DNA of 64,000 nt from an uncultured Cytophagales bacterium. Lineage in GTDB: Bacteria > Bacteroidota > Bacteroidia > Cytophagales > Cyclobacteriaceae. A model generated the notes under the pieces. The model saw only the letters and a program-made list of their open reading frames with translations. It did not search any database and had not been told where the DNA came from. A program made the translations under genes and the position numbers. Location of the stretch: assembly GCA_913057175.1 (NCBI GenBank), contig CAJXNP010000013.1, forward strand, positions 62,001-126,000. Direction: 5' to 3'. This document shows positions 35,187 to 43,859 of the stretch, piece after piece; positions within the stretch are counted from its first letter, which is position 1, and each line of letters begins with the position of its first letter.

Positions 35187-36578
35187 TTACTGAGCAGGAT
35201 CCTTAATCCCTACTTCAAACTTGTTTAAATAACCAAGCGGATCCTTTGCGTCATAAACAATTCCATCGATAAAATCCCCTGTGGCCGGTTTGTAACCATC
35301 TGTTTCAGGTATTTCGTCTTCCGTCAGATAGCCTTCTTCCAATAGTTGATTAGCGGCTTCCAGCCATACTTCCGGCAAGTAGATTTTCTTAGCCGTTTCG
35401 GCATACCATTCGGCTGGTTTTGGTTCAGTAATCTGCCCCCATCTTCTCATTTGAGTAAGAAACCAGATACAATCACTGTAATATGGATAGGTGGCGTTAT
35501 ACCGGAAGAATACATTGAAATCAGGCATAGCTCTTTTGTCGCCTTTTTCAAATTCAAATGTGCCGGTCATTGAGTTGGCGATTACTTCGAAATCAGCGCC
35601 AACATATTCCGGTCGTGAAAGGATCTCAACAGCTTCTTTTCTATTGGCTCCGTTGTTTTCATCCAGCCATTTTCCAGCCCTGATCAAAGCTTTTGTAATG
35701 GCTACCATTGTCCTGGGATATTTGTCCGCCCATTCTTTGCTGACTCCGAATACTTTTTCAGGATTGTTTTTCCAGATATCATAATTAGTTGTAACCGGCA
35801 CACCTATGCCTTTGAATACAGCCTGTTGATTCCATGGTTCACCGACGCAATATCCTAATATTGTTCCTGCTTCAAGTGTTGCGGGCATTTGTGGGGGAGG
35901 GGTAACCGAAAGCAGAACATCAGCATCAGTCGTACCGGTAATATCACTTTCAGTATAAAAGCCTGGAGAAATGCCTGCTGCTGCCAGCCAGTAGCGGATC
36001 TCGTAGTTGTGGGTGGAAACCGGGAAAACCATACCCATGTTAAAGGGTTTGCCGGTAGTTTTATAATTTTCAATAACAGGTTTCAGTGCATCTGCTTTAA
36101 TGGGATGGATGGGTTTGCCACCTTCCATTGGCACATTTTTCTTCATTTCAGACCAGATCTCATTCGACACGGTAATGCCATTGCCATTGAGGTCCATGCT
36201 GAATGGTGTGACAATGTCAGCCTGGGTTCCGAATCCGATGGTTGCACCGATCGGTTGACCGGAAAGCATGTGTGCCCCATCTAATTCTCCTGAGATCACC
36301 CTGTCCAACAAGACTTTCCAGTTTGCCTGCGCTTCCAGTTTTACATACAATCCTTCGTCTTCGAAGAATCCCTTTTCTTTGGCAATGGCTAAAGGAGCCA
36401 TATCTGTCAGCTTGATAAAACCGAATGTGAGTTCAATTTTTTCCGGTTCGTCTTCCGGGACAACAATTTCAGATGAATCCATTGTGCTCTGGGAGTTTGA
36501 TTTAGTTCCGCAGGATTGGATGGTCAATCCCGCAAGCAGAATGGAAAGTGTTAGTATGATTGTGAATTTCTTTTTCAT
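35187..36578 (-). CDS. nrtA: nitrate/bicarbonate-type ABC substrate-binding lipoprotein
   Basis: A 463-residue lipoprotein with signal [18 protein letters not shown]-like and Cys at about 23. The body matches the CmpA/NrtA family: [28 protein letters not shown], then [15 protein letters not shown] and [21 protein letters not shown]. It binds the anion in the periplasm and delivers it to NrtB. Specificity (nitrate, nitrite or bicarbonate) is inferred from the nirBD and NarXL-like neighbours. Confidence 0.9.
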   Translation of the reverse strand: MKKKFTIILTLSILLAGLTIQSCGTKSNSQSTMDSSEIVVPEDEPEKIELTFGFIKLTDMAPLAIAKEKGFFEDEGLYVKLEAQANWKVLLDRVISGELDGAHMLSGQPIGATIGFGTQADIVTPFSMDLNGNGITVSNEIWSEMKKNVPMEGGKPIHPIKADALKPVIENYKTTGKPFNMGMVFPVSTHNYEIRYWLAAAGISPGFYTESDITGTTDADVLLSVTPPPQMPATLEAGTILGYCVGEPWNQQAVFKGIGVPVTTNYDIWKNNPEKVFGVSKEWADKYPRTMVAITKALIRAGKWLDENNGANRKEAVEILSRPEYVGADFEVIANSMTGTFEFEKGDKRAMPDFNVFFRYNATYPYYSDCIWFLTQMRRWGQITEPKPAEWYAETAKKIYLPEVWLEAANQLLEEGYLTEDEIPETDGYKPATGDFIDGIVYDAKDPLGYLNKFEVGIKDPAQ

Positions 36579-36598
36579 AGTAGTATTTGTTTGAATAT

Positions 36599-37879
36599 TT
36601 AGTCAGCTTTAGTTGTGAATAATGTTGGTGTGAATGTAAACATGGCCCATGCCCATGCATCATATTTTTTCGGATTAACCGAGTCTTTCAGGAACTCCAT
36701 GGAATCGGTGTAAAACATCTGGGAGTACCCAACCTTCAAGTTGACCGCTGGCGCGATGTTGAGATTGTAAACCAGGTCTAGTTCCGTTCCCAGGGTAGAT
36801 GAGTAATCAGCGCCACTTTCATCTACGCCTACGCTTGTTCCGGACATAAACTCATGCAAGTGGGCAATGAGTGCAGAATTTTCACCGGTTTTGATCTTGG
36901 TTTGTGCGTAGATATCTACCAATCCCTTGTTCTTGTGTCCATTTCCAACATAGAAGAAGTCCATGAATCCGTAAAACTTATGGTTGGTTCCATATAGTGG
37001 ATTGAAGGATTCATTCTTTTCCGTATCAGCTTTATCACCGGATAGATAATCTACACCAAGTGTAAGAGAGGTTGGCTTAGTTGCGAATAGTGTTACGTTT
37101 GCCGAGGCCAACAAACCGCTTAAATCCCTTCCGGCCGGATCTTTACCAAATTGATAGTACAATTCATATCCCAGTTTGACTCCGGTTAATTTCTTCGAAC
37201 CGAAAAGGCCAAGGGTTTGTGAAAAGTTGACGGAAGAATCAGCTGCCTGTACCCCGTTATTCAAGAGCAATAATGAAAGCGCTGAGCTATTCCAGTCTTT
37301 GTGGTACCACGCATACTGCATGGTTTTGTAATTGCCCACGCCGGAATAATACGTGCTGGCCAGCTTGGCATATTCCGGGGTATTGGCATCCTGGTTGAAA
37401 GCCGCTCCCATGTGCAGGCTGGAACTTTCACCGCTGTAAACATATTTTACCAAATCGTGAGACCGGCCTTGCTGCGCCCAGTCAAGATCGCCTAAAAAAC
37501 GCGCATTATCGTAATCCAAAGCCATTCGTCCGACGACGATTGAGTGCTTGGCATTGATTTTATAAGCCCCCCATGCTTCGTAAATATTGTCGAGCGATGG
37601 ATCAGTCTTATAAACCTGACCTACCGCTCCCCAGGTTCTGACGTCCTGCAGGGAAATATAAACATCAAATTTTTCTGACTGAAAGCCAGCGTTGAGACGT
37701 GTTCGTTGTTCAATAAAGAAAGCCGGATCCAGTGACTTCTCCAGTGGTTTTTTAAAACCATGTCTGAATTCGGCTCGTGGCCTTACATCTGCTGATAGGG
37801 TAAATTGAGCAGAAGCTTTTTCGACACCAATCAGTCCGATGATTAGCGCGACAAAAAGAGTTTTTAACCAATTGTTCAT
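36599..37879 (-). CDS. outer-membrane porin of alginate-export-like family, first gene of the nrt operon
   Basis: A 426-residue protein with a signal peptide ending EKASAQ (residue 25). The mature protein starts [18 protein letters not shown] and continues with amphipathic beta strands, a pattern shared with alginate-export (AlgE-like) porins. It lies 20 bases upstream of nrtA in the same direction and behind the TACGTA-box promoter. The simplest reading is a dedicated outer-membrane channel for nitrate or nitrite, not alginate. Confidence 0.75.
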   Translation of the reverse strand: MNNWLKTLFVALIIGLIGVEKASAQFTLSADVRPRAEFRHGFKKPLEKSLDPAFFIEQRTRLNAGFQSEKFDVYISLQDVRTWGAVGQVYKTDPSLDNIYEAWGAYKINAKHSIVVGRMALDYDNARFLGDLDWAQQGRSHDLVKYVYSGESSSLHMGAAFNQDANTPEYAKLASTYYSGVGNYKTMQYAWYHKDWNSSALSLLLLNNGVQAADSSVNFSQTLGLFGSKKLTGVKLGYELYYQFGKDPAGRDLSGLLASANVTLFATKPTSLTLGVDYLSGDKADTEKNESFNPLYGTNHKFYGFMDFFYVGNGHKNKGLVDIYAQTKIKTGENSALIAHLHEFMSGTSVGVDESGADYSSTLGTELDLVYNLNIAPAVNLKVGYSQMFYTDSMEFLKDSVNPKKYDAWAWAMFTFTPTLFTTKAD

Positions 37880-37929
37880 TTGCGTAAGTATTAGGTTGTT
37901 AATAATTCTAAGTAGTGACTACGATTAAA

Positions 37930-38098
37930 TACGTAGTATATATACGTAAATATACTGAATTACTTAGAATAAAAGCAAGTAATTTACGTATAAATACGTA
38001 TAAATACGCAAAAAAATCAAGTAGTATGAATGGGTATTGTTGTTAAACTGTTGAAAGTCAGTTTATTATTGATTAATTGAAGGGTAAGTAATTACGTA
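37930..38098 (-). promoter_or_regulatory. TACGTA-box control region of the porin-nrtABCD operon (303-base spacer)
   Basis: TACGTA occurs at 37930, 37943, 37985, 37995 and 38093, with TACGCA at 38005. The three at 37985-38010 are exactly 10 bases apart. On the minus strand CTTG (37976-37979), 21 bases and TATATTTA (37947-37954) form an imperfect TTTG/TAnnTTTG promoter directly downstream of that triplet. No gene is present in 37880-38182. The NarL-like response regulator is the likely binder. Confidence 0.7.
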
Positions 38099-38182
38099 GG
38101 TTTTAAAACAAATGGCTCAAATATGAACAAAGGATATCTCTATAGATTCAGGGTAGGTGTGTGAGTTTTCAGAGTTTGAGAA

Positions 38183-38836
38183 TCAAACCAAATTCTCCTT
38201 CATCGCCTTGTTTACCATGTCAATGGCATTGTTCACGCCCATTTTTTTCATGATGTTAAAGCGGTGCGTTTCGATGGTGCGAACACTTTTACCCAATGTC
38301 TCTGCGATTTGCTGATTTTTCTTACCATTGATGATCAGTCCCAGGATTTCAAGTTCCCTTTTGGTAAGACCATAATCATCGTGTTCTTCATGGGTTTTTG
38401 AGATCGGTCGGCTTTCCAATAACTGACTTGCCAATGCATTGGAAACTGCCCCACTAAAGTATTTGTTTCCGGTCATGACCTGGTGGATGGCTTTCAGGAA
38501 TTCCGGTTTTTCGGTGTCTTTCAATAAGTACCCGCTCGCACCGACCTGAAGAGATTGCAACACGTAATCATCCGAATCGTGCATCGAAAGGATTAATGCT
38601 TTGGTTTGAGGGCTGTATTCATGTAGCTTGGAGGTTGCCTCGATACCATTCATTTCAGGCATTCGAATATCAATGATAAGCAGGTCAGGGTTTAGCTTTT
38701 TGGAAAGCTCCAGGGCTTCTTTTCCATCATTGGCTTCGCCAATCACTTCCAGATCGCTTTCAGATTCAAGCATGGCCATAATTCCCTTCCTGACAAGGGC
38801 GTGGTCGTCAGCTAATAAAATCCTGATCTTATCCAT
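38183..38836 (-). CDS. NarL/FixJ-type response regulator
   Basis: A 217-residue response regulator. The receiver has phospho-acceptor Asp56 (LLIIDIRMP) and the acidic pair DD near residue 10. The LuxR-type helix-turn-helix is at about 150-210 (LTKRELEILGLIINGKKNQQIAETLGKSVRTIETHRFNIMKK). Its ATG overlaps the stop of the sensor kinase gene by one base (TAATG), so it is the kinase's partner. Position between nir and nrt genes points to control by nitrate/nitrite. Confidence 0.93.
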   Translation of the reverse strand: MDKIRILLADDHALVRKGIMAMLESESDLEVIGEANDGKEALELSKKLNPDLLIIDIRMPEMNGIEATSKLHEYSPQTKALILSMHDSDDYVLQSLQVGASGYLLKDTEKPEFLKAIHQVMTGNKYFSGAVSNALASQLLESRPISKTHEEHDDYGLTKRELEILGLIINGKKNQQIAETLGKSVRTIETHRFNIMKKMGVNNAIDMVNKAMKENLV

Positions 38837-40677
38837 TATGCATATTCATTTAGTGGTACAACTAAAGTTACTGTGGTTCCTTTTCCTGGCAACGAACTTA
38901 CTTCCAATTTTCCATTGATGTATTCCGTCCTTTCAAACATATTAAAAAAACCGTTACCGGATTCAGCCATAAAGTTAGGTTTTTCCAATAATTTTTCATC
39001 AAACCCGATTCCCGTATCTTTTATACAGATCATCAGGTTCTCATCACTGTGCTCCAACTCCACGGTGATGGTGTCTGAATGTGAATATTTCAAAGAGTTG
39101 TTAATTGCCTCTTGAATGATCCTGTAAATGTTATTCTCGATTTTGGAAGGAAGCCGTTCTGAAAAATCCGTTTTGTTCGTAAAAGTGATCTCCTTGTTCG
39201 TCAGCTTATTGATTTCCTTTACATAAACCGCCAGCCCGGCGCTGATGCCATAATCGCTTAGTACTGTTGGCTTCAAATTGAAAGTCACGCGTCGTACTTC
39301 TTTGATCACATCTTTGAGCAGGTTTTTAGCATCTTCCAGCTTATTTCGAGACTCCATATAATTCCCCATATCGATACTTTCTATCTGGAATTTTAGTGAG
39401 GTCAGCAATTGTCCAATTCCATCATGAATATCCATGGCGATTCGTTTTCGCTCTTCTTCCTGACCCTCCAGGATCAGTACTGAGCGGAATTTCTGATCCT
39501 TTATTTTTTTGTCAATCTCTACCCTGTCTTTTTGGTGCATCTGAATTTCCGCATGTTTTCTTCTGGTTAGATCCGAACCAACGACCATCATTTCTGTAAT
39601 TTCATGTTGGTTATTGAAGACCGGGGTAACAGTAATGTCCATCCAGATATCATGTTGATCACCTCCCTTGAATTTAATTTCCTTTCGCCAGGAAGATCCC
39701 TCTGAAACCGTATCAATCAACTCATCCATAACGTCCTCGCTGTTTTCTATCCCCGCAAAAAGATCGATAAAAGTTTTACCTATCTCTTTCTTTTTAAGTT
39801 GAGTAATGTCGAAATAAAAATCCGAGATGAATTTTAGGTTTCCGCCTCGGTCGGTTTTTGCAAGTAATTTAGGATTTTCAAGAGGTTGATTAACGGAGGA
39901 TAATTTTTCATAAGATTTTTCCAGGCTGGAATAAAGAACGCCGATTTCCTTGGTCATCTTCTGAGCATTTTTCTCTGAAATGATCAGCTTATTCAACGTT
40001 CTGTTGACACTTTGCGCGGTTGGTTTGAATATGTAAAATATCTCATAGAGAATGACGCAGAGAGAGATTACCAGGAGGATGTATTCGGTGATGCGGAGTT
40101 TTTTTACTTTCTGGCTTGCTTCCAGATCATATCGGAACACAATGGCGTCCATTGTTGTTAAGAAGCTGCCTTCATTTTCCAGGATAATATCGATGTGAGG
40201 GCTGATTTCTGATAGTCCGGCATTTGGGTCATCTTTCAGAATTTTAAGGAGGTTCTGACAACTGCCAATCATTCTATTGTAATAGTTGGCATTTTCCTGG
40301 AACATCGAACGAATAACTTTACTGTTTTTACCGGGTAAATTCAGCGTATCATTGCCGTAAAGCAATCCTTCCTGTGAGGTTTTCCACAGGTAAACAGTCT
40401 CTTCGAATTCCTCAACCAATTGCTCCCTTGTTTTCTTGGAATCCGGTTTTTCAAGTTGCAGGGAGATTTTTGATATTCGCTGGCTGAGCATCCTTTGGCG
40501 GCCTGCCACGTTGATGACCCGGGAATCATAAAACTGGTCCTTTAAAAAGTTTTGAATCAGTAATTGACCTACAATAATGATTGTGGCGATGGTGCTTAAA
40601 GCGACAATGTAAAGCGTTCCAAGGCGGGAAAAATCGCTTTTACCTCTGATATTAAAGTTGTCAAATTTGAAGGCCAA
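38836..40677 (-). CDS. NarX-like sensor histidine kinase (P-box sensor, PAS, HisKA_3)
   Basis: Layout: TM1 (LYIVALSTIATIIIVGQLLI), a periplasmic helical sensor, TM2 (ITEYILLVISLCVILYEIFYI), a PAS domain, HisKA_3 with IAMDIHDGIGQLLTSL, and an HATPase with N-box IIQEAINNSLKYS and GTGIGFDE-like loop. The sensor starts INVAGRQRMLSQRISK, very like the nitrate-binding P-box of NarX and PilJ-type domains. The ORF-track start at 40752 is a TTG inside the nirD terminator, so the in-frame TTG at 40677 is proposed. There is no ATG before TM1. Confidence 0.88.
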   Translation of the reverse strand: MAFKFDNFNIRGKSDFSRLGTLYIVALSTIATIIIVGQLLIQNFLKDQFYDSRVINVAGRQRMLSQRISKISLQLEKPDSKKTREQLVEEFEETVYLWKTSQEGLLYGNDTLNLPGKNSKVIRSMFQENANYYNRMIGSCQNLLKILKDDPNAGLSEISPHIDIILENEGSFLTTMDAIVFRYDLEASQKVKKLRITEYILLVISLCVILYEIFYIFKPTAQSVNRTLNKLIISEKNAQKMTKEIGVLYSSLEKSYEKLSSVNQPLENPKLLAKTDRGGNLKFISDFYFDITQLKKKEIGKTFIDLFAGIENSEDVMDELIDTVSEGSSWRKEIKFKGGDQHDIWMDITVTPVFNNQHEITEMMVVGSDLTRRKHAEIQMHQKDRVEIDKKIKDQKFRSVLILEGQEEERKRIAMDIHDGIGQLLTSLKFQIESIDMGNYMESRNKLEDAKNLLKDVIKEVRRVTFNLKPTVLSDYGISAGLAVYVKEINKLTNKEITFTNKTDFSERLPSKIENNIYRIIQEAINNSLKYSHSDTITVELEHSDENLMICIKDTGIGFDEKLLEKPNFMAESGNGFFNMFERTEYINGKLEVSSLPGKGTTVTLVVPLNEYA

Positions 40678-40723
40678 TACTTTGGTACTTAATTTTTTCG
40701 GTAAAAATACGTAATTGTACAAA

Positions 40724-40749
40724 TAAAAAAAGGCAGCTATTGCTGCCTT
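40724..40749 (-). terminator. rho-independent terminator of nirBD
   Basis: On the minus strand AAGGCAGC-AATA-GCTGCCTT is followed by TTTTT. It starts 28 bases after the nirD stop. A TACGTA box (40708-40713) follows at once, which marks the control region of the kinase gene. Confidence 0.88.
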
Positions 40750-40776
40750 CAATGAAAGTACGGGTTTTCGAGTTAT

Positions 40777-41160
40777 TTATTTGGAAAAACCAATATAAAC
40801 GTATCCATCTTCGATTTTCACAGGAAAAGTCGCGATTTTATGCTCTTCTGCATTCAGACATTCTCCTGATTTCAATGAAAAGGTTCTTTTATGATAAGGG
40901 CATGCCACTTTAGGTTCTTCCCCCTGGGTTCCGATCATCCCCCTCGACAGGATCATCTGCATTTTGTGGGGGCAAAGATTCTGACATGCATACCATTCTT
41001 TTTTTCGGGTAAAATTAAATACTGCTATTTGCAGGTCTTTGTATTTGACGCAAGCTCCACCATTTTCTGGGAAATCTTCCACAGCGGCAGCTTTAAACCA
41101 TGTTTTGATATTACCAGCTTCCTCGACCATATGTTCTTTTAATGCAATTATTTCTTCCAT
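40777..41160 (-). CDS. nirD: nitrite reductase small subunit (Rieske type)
   Basis: A 127-residue Rieske protein, the small subunit of NADH-dependent assimilatory nitrite reductase. Both cluster-binding pairs are present: C-x-H in QNLCPHKM and C-x2-H in VACPYHKRTF. The C-terminal strands (EHKIATFPVKIEDGYVYIGF) are typical. It starts 20 bases after nirB and ends before a strong terminator. Confidence 0.93.
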   Translation of the reverse strand: MEEIIALKEHMVEEAGNIKTWFKAAAVEDFPENGGACVKYKDLQIAVFNFTRKKEWYACQNLCPHKMQMILSRGMIGTQGEEPKVACPYHKRTFSLKSGECLNAEEHKIATFPVKIEDGYVYIGFSK

Positions 41161-41180
41161 TTTCTTCTAGGCTTTTAAGG

Positions 41181-43679
41181 TTATTTGTTCCAATCTACCG
41201 GAACCTTTTGTTCCCTTGAACTTTCAAATTTTAAAGCAGGATCTTGCTCATCGGAGTTGATGAAATGTTTGAATTTCTTTCTCAATTCCGGTGATTCCAC
41301 TACTTTTTTCCATTCGCATTCATATTTATCGATCAACAATTGCATGTCTTGCTCCAACTGTTCCCCGATTCCGAGACTGTCATGAACAACAACCTCTTTC
41401 AGGTAATCCAGCCCACCTTCTAACTTATTCAACCATGTTGCAGTTCTCTGCAAAGGCTCTGCTGTTTTGATGTAGTACATCAGGAATCTGTCGATGTATT
41501 TGACACAGGTTTCCTTGTCAATATCTGCAGCCAGCAGTTGCGCATGTTGAGGCCTGGCGCCACCGTTTCCACAGACGTAAAGGTTCCAGCCTTTTTCGGT
41601 AGCGATGATTCCGAAATCTTTGGATTGAGCTTCGGCGCATTCACGGATACAGCCTGAAACGGCGCTTTTTAGTTTATGAGGGGACCGAAGTCCTTTGTAA
41701 CGGTTTTCGATTTCCAAAGAAAAGGTGACAGAATCTTGGACTCCATACCGACACCAGGTCGATCCTACACAGCTTTTTACCGTTCTCAATGCTTTACCGT
41801 AGGCGTGACCACTTTCGAAACCTTCTGCAACAAGCTCTTCCCATATTTCCGGTAATTGCTCAACTCTTGCACCTAACAGGTCAATTCGTTGACCTCCTGT
41901 GATTTTCGTATACAGATCATATTTTTTGGCTATCCGACCGATGGCAATTAATTTATCCGGTGTAATTTCTCCACCGGGAATTCTTGGGATGACGGAATAG
42001 GTTCCACCACGTTGAATGTTGGCAAGAAACCGGTCGTTTGTATCCTGGATCGTATCCTGTTTCAGGATCATTTCATTCCAGATACTGGCAAACATCGATG
42101 CAGCAGCGGGCTTGCATATCTCACAACCATCACCTTTACCATGTTTGTCTAAAAGCTTATCGTAGCTTTGAATGTTATTGATTTTGATAAGGTCAAACAA
42201 CTCTTGCCTTGTGTAGTCAAAATGTTCGCATAAGGTCTTTTTTACAACCTTGCCCTGGGCTTCAAGTGTAAGTTTTAAGAGGTCTGCAACCAATGGAGTA
42301 CATCCTCCACAACCTGTGCAGGCTTTGGTGGATTTTTTTATTTGACCAATGTCGGTAATTTCTTCTTCAGTGATGCATTTCACTATGTCGCCTTTGCTGA
42401 TATTTTCACAGCTACAGATCTGGGCCTCATCAGGCAGGGATTCTACGCCTCCCAGTGCTCCGCCTTCTCCACCGCCTCGTGCTCCTAAAATAAGGTCTTC
42501 AGGGTTTGGAGGAAGAACCATGCTATTTTGTACCATCTGGAGGAGCATATTATACTCAGAGGCTTCGCCAACTAGAATTCCTCCCAACAGATTTTTGCCA
42601 TCTCTGGTAACGTTGATTCTTTTATAAATACCTTTAATCTTATCTTCAAGAACTATTGTATGTGATATTTCCGGATCAGTGAATGGGTCACCAAAACTCG
42701 CAACATCAACTCCGATCAATTTTAGTTTTGTTGACATGTCAAAACCAGTGAATTCCCTGGTTCCCTCGCCAGCGATCTGGTCGATGACAACTTCGGCCAT
42801 TTCATAACCTGGAGCAACTAGTCCATAGATCATATTATCGTGCAAGGCACATTCTCCTATGGCAAAAATGTCGTTTAGCGAGGTCTTCATGTAGTTGTCG
42901 ACCACAATCCCCCCTCTTGGACCAATTTCAATTCCTGATTTTTGTGCTACTTCATCCCGCGGCCGAATTCCCGCTGAAATCACAAGCATTTCAATATCCA
43001 GTTCAGAACCATCGGCATAAGAAAGAGCAGTGACTTTGCCATTACCTGCTATTTCAGAAGTATTCTTTTGGGTGTGAATTTTAATTCCAAGTGATTCCAG
43101 CTTTGATTTTAGTATCGAGGAACCAGCTTCGTCAAGCTGACGTGGCATCAACCTGGGAGCAAATTCAATGACATGTGTTTCCAATCCCATGTCGAGCAAG
43201 GCCTTGGCGGCTTCAAGTCCGAGTAAGCCGCCACCCATCACGGCAGCTTTCTTTATTTTTTCTCCATAATTGATGATGTCATTCAGGTCTTCAATGGTTC
43301 GATAAACAAATACCCCATCTTTATCTACTCCTGGAACAGGAGGAACGAATGGGCTTGAGCCAGTAGCCAGTATGAGCTTGTCATATGAATCTGTTGTTCC
43401 TTTGTGAGTTTGAATGGTCTTTTTTTCGGCATCAATTTCAGTCACCATTTCACCAGTCACCAATTTTATCTGGTTTTCCTGATACCAGGATGCCGGAGCC
43501 ATTAACAGGTCATCTGCGGTTGAGCCTGAAAAGTATTCACTAAGATGCACCCTGTCGTATGCTGGACGGGGTTCTTCGCCATAAACGACGATGTCGAATT
43601 TTCCGGGGCCAAATTTTGCGACAATCTTTTCGCAAAATTTATAGCCTACCATGCCATTACCTACGATTATTATTCTCAT
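41181..43679 (-). CDS. nirB: nitrite reductase [NAD(P)H] large subunit
   Basis: An 832-residue enzyme that reduces nitrite to ammonium. It has FAD and NAD(P)H domains at the N-terminus (IVGNGMVGYKF; AVMGGGLLGLEAAK; DIFAIGECA). A BFD-like [2Fe-2S] domain follows (ICSCENISKGDIV...CTGCGGC). The ferredoxin and sulfite/nitrite reductase halves come last, with the siroheme/4Fe-4S cysteines in SCVGSTWC and SGCIREC. Full length for NirB. It is the first gene of nirBD and has its own TACGTA-box promoter. Confidence 0.96.
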   Translation of the reverse strand: MRIIIVGNGMVGYKFCEKIVAKFGPGKFDIVVYGEEPRPAYDRVHLSEYFSGSTADDLLMAPASWYQENQIKLVTGEMVTEIDAEKKTIQTHKGTTDSYDKLILATGSSPFVPPVPGVDKDGVFVYRTIEDLNDIINYGEKIKKAAVMGGGLLGLEAAKALLDMGLETHVIEFAPRLMPRQLDEAGSSILKSKLESLGIKIHTQKNTSEIAGNGKVTALSYADGSELDIEMLVISAGIRPRDEVAQKSGIEIGPRGGIVVDNYMKTSLNDIFAIGECALHDNMIYGLVAPGYEMAEVVIDQIAGEGTREFTGFDMSTKLKLIGVDVASFGDPFTDPEISHTIVLEDKIKGIYKRINVTRDGKNLLGGILVGEASEYNMLLQMVQNSMVLPPNPEDLILGARGGGEGGALGGVESLPDEAQICSCENISKGDIVKCITEEEITDIGQIKKSTKACTGCGGCTPLVADLLKLTLEAQGKVVKKTLCEHFDYTRQELFDLIKINNIQSYDKLLDKHGKGDGCEICKPAAASMFASIWNEMILKQDTIQDTNDRFLANIQRGGTYSVIPRIPGGEITPDKLIAIGRIAKKYDLYTKITGGQRIDLLGARVEQLPEIWEELVAEGFESGHAYGKALRTVKSCVGSTWCRYGVQDSVTFSLEIENRYKGLRSPHKLKSAVSGCIRECAEAQSKDFGIIATEKGWNLYVCGNGGARPQHAQLLAADIDKETCVKYIDRFLMYYIKTAEPLQRTATWLNKLEGGLDYLKEVVVHDSLGIGEQLEQDMQLLIDKYECEWKKVVESPELRKKFKHFINSDEQDPALKFESSREQKVPVDWNK

Positions 43680-43718
43680 CTATCCAAATATTTTAAGTAC
43701 TTATACTTAATAATGATT

Positions 43719-43772
43719 CAAAAATACGTAAGTAATTTCAATTGTCAAATAAAAAATACGTAAAAATACGTA
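43719..43772 (-). promoter_or_regulatory. nirB promoter with TACGTA boxes
   Basis: On the minus strand TTTG (43746-43749), 19 bases and TATTTTTG (43719-43726) match the primary promoter consensus exactly. Two TACGTA boxes 10 bases apart (43757-43762, 43767-43772) lie just upstream of the -33 element, and a third (43725-43730) overlaps the -7 element. This is the same layout as at the porin-nrt promoter. Confidence 0.8.
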
Positions 43773-43811
43773 AATCAATTCTTGCAAATATCTGGTGATT
43801 GATCAAAAAGC

Positions 43812-43841
43812 TTTGTTTATATTACTCCATTGTTATTTTTG
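43812..43841 (+). promoter_or_regulatory. promoter of the divergent porin gene
   Basis: TTTG (43812-43815), 18 bases and TATTTTTG (43834-43841) fit the primary promoter consensus and lie 19 bases before the ATG at 43860. This supports the later start; the ORF-track start at 43830 is a TTG inside the promoter. The TACGTA pair at 43757-43772 lies about 40 bases further upstream and could act on both strands. Confidence 0.7.
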
Positions 43842-43859
43842 AAGACAGATCATCCGGCT

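Noticed and set aside
36268-36594. 108-residue plus-strand ORF over nrtA
   Set aside because: It is the antisense of the nrtA signal and N-terminal region and matches no family.
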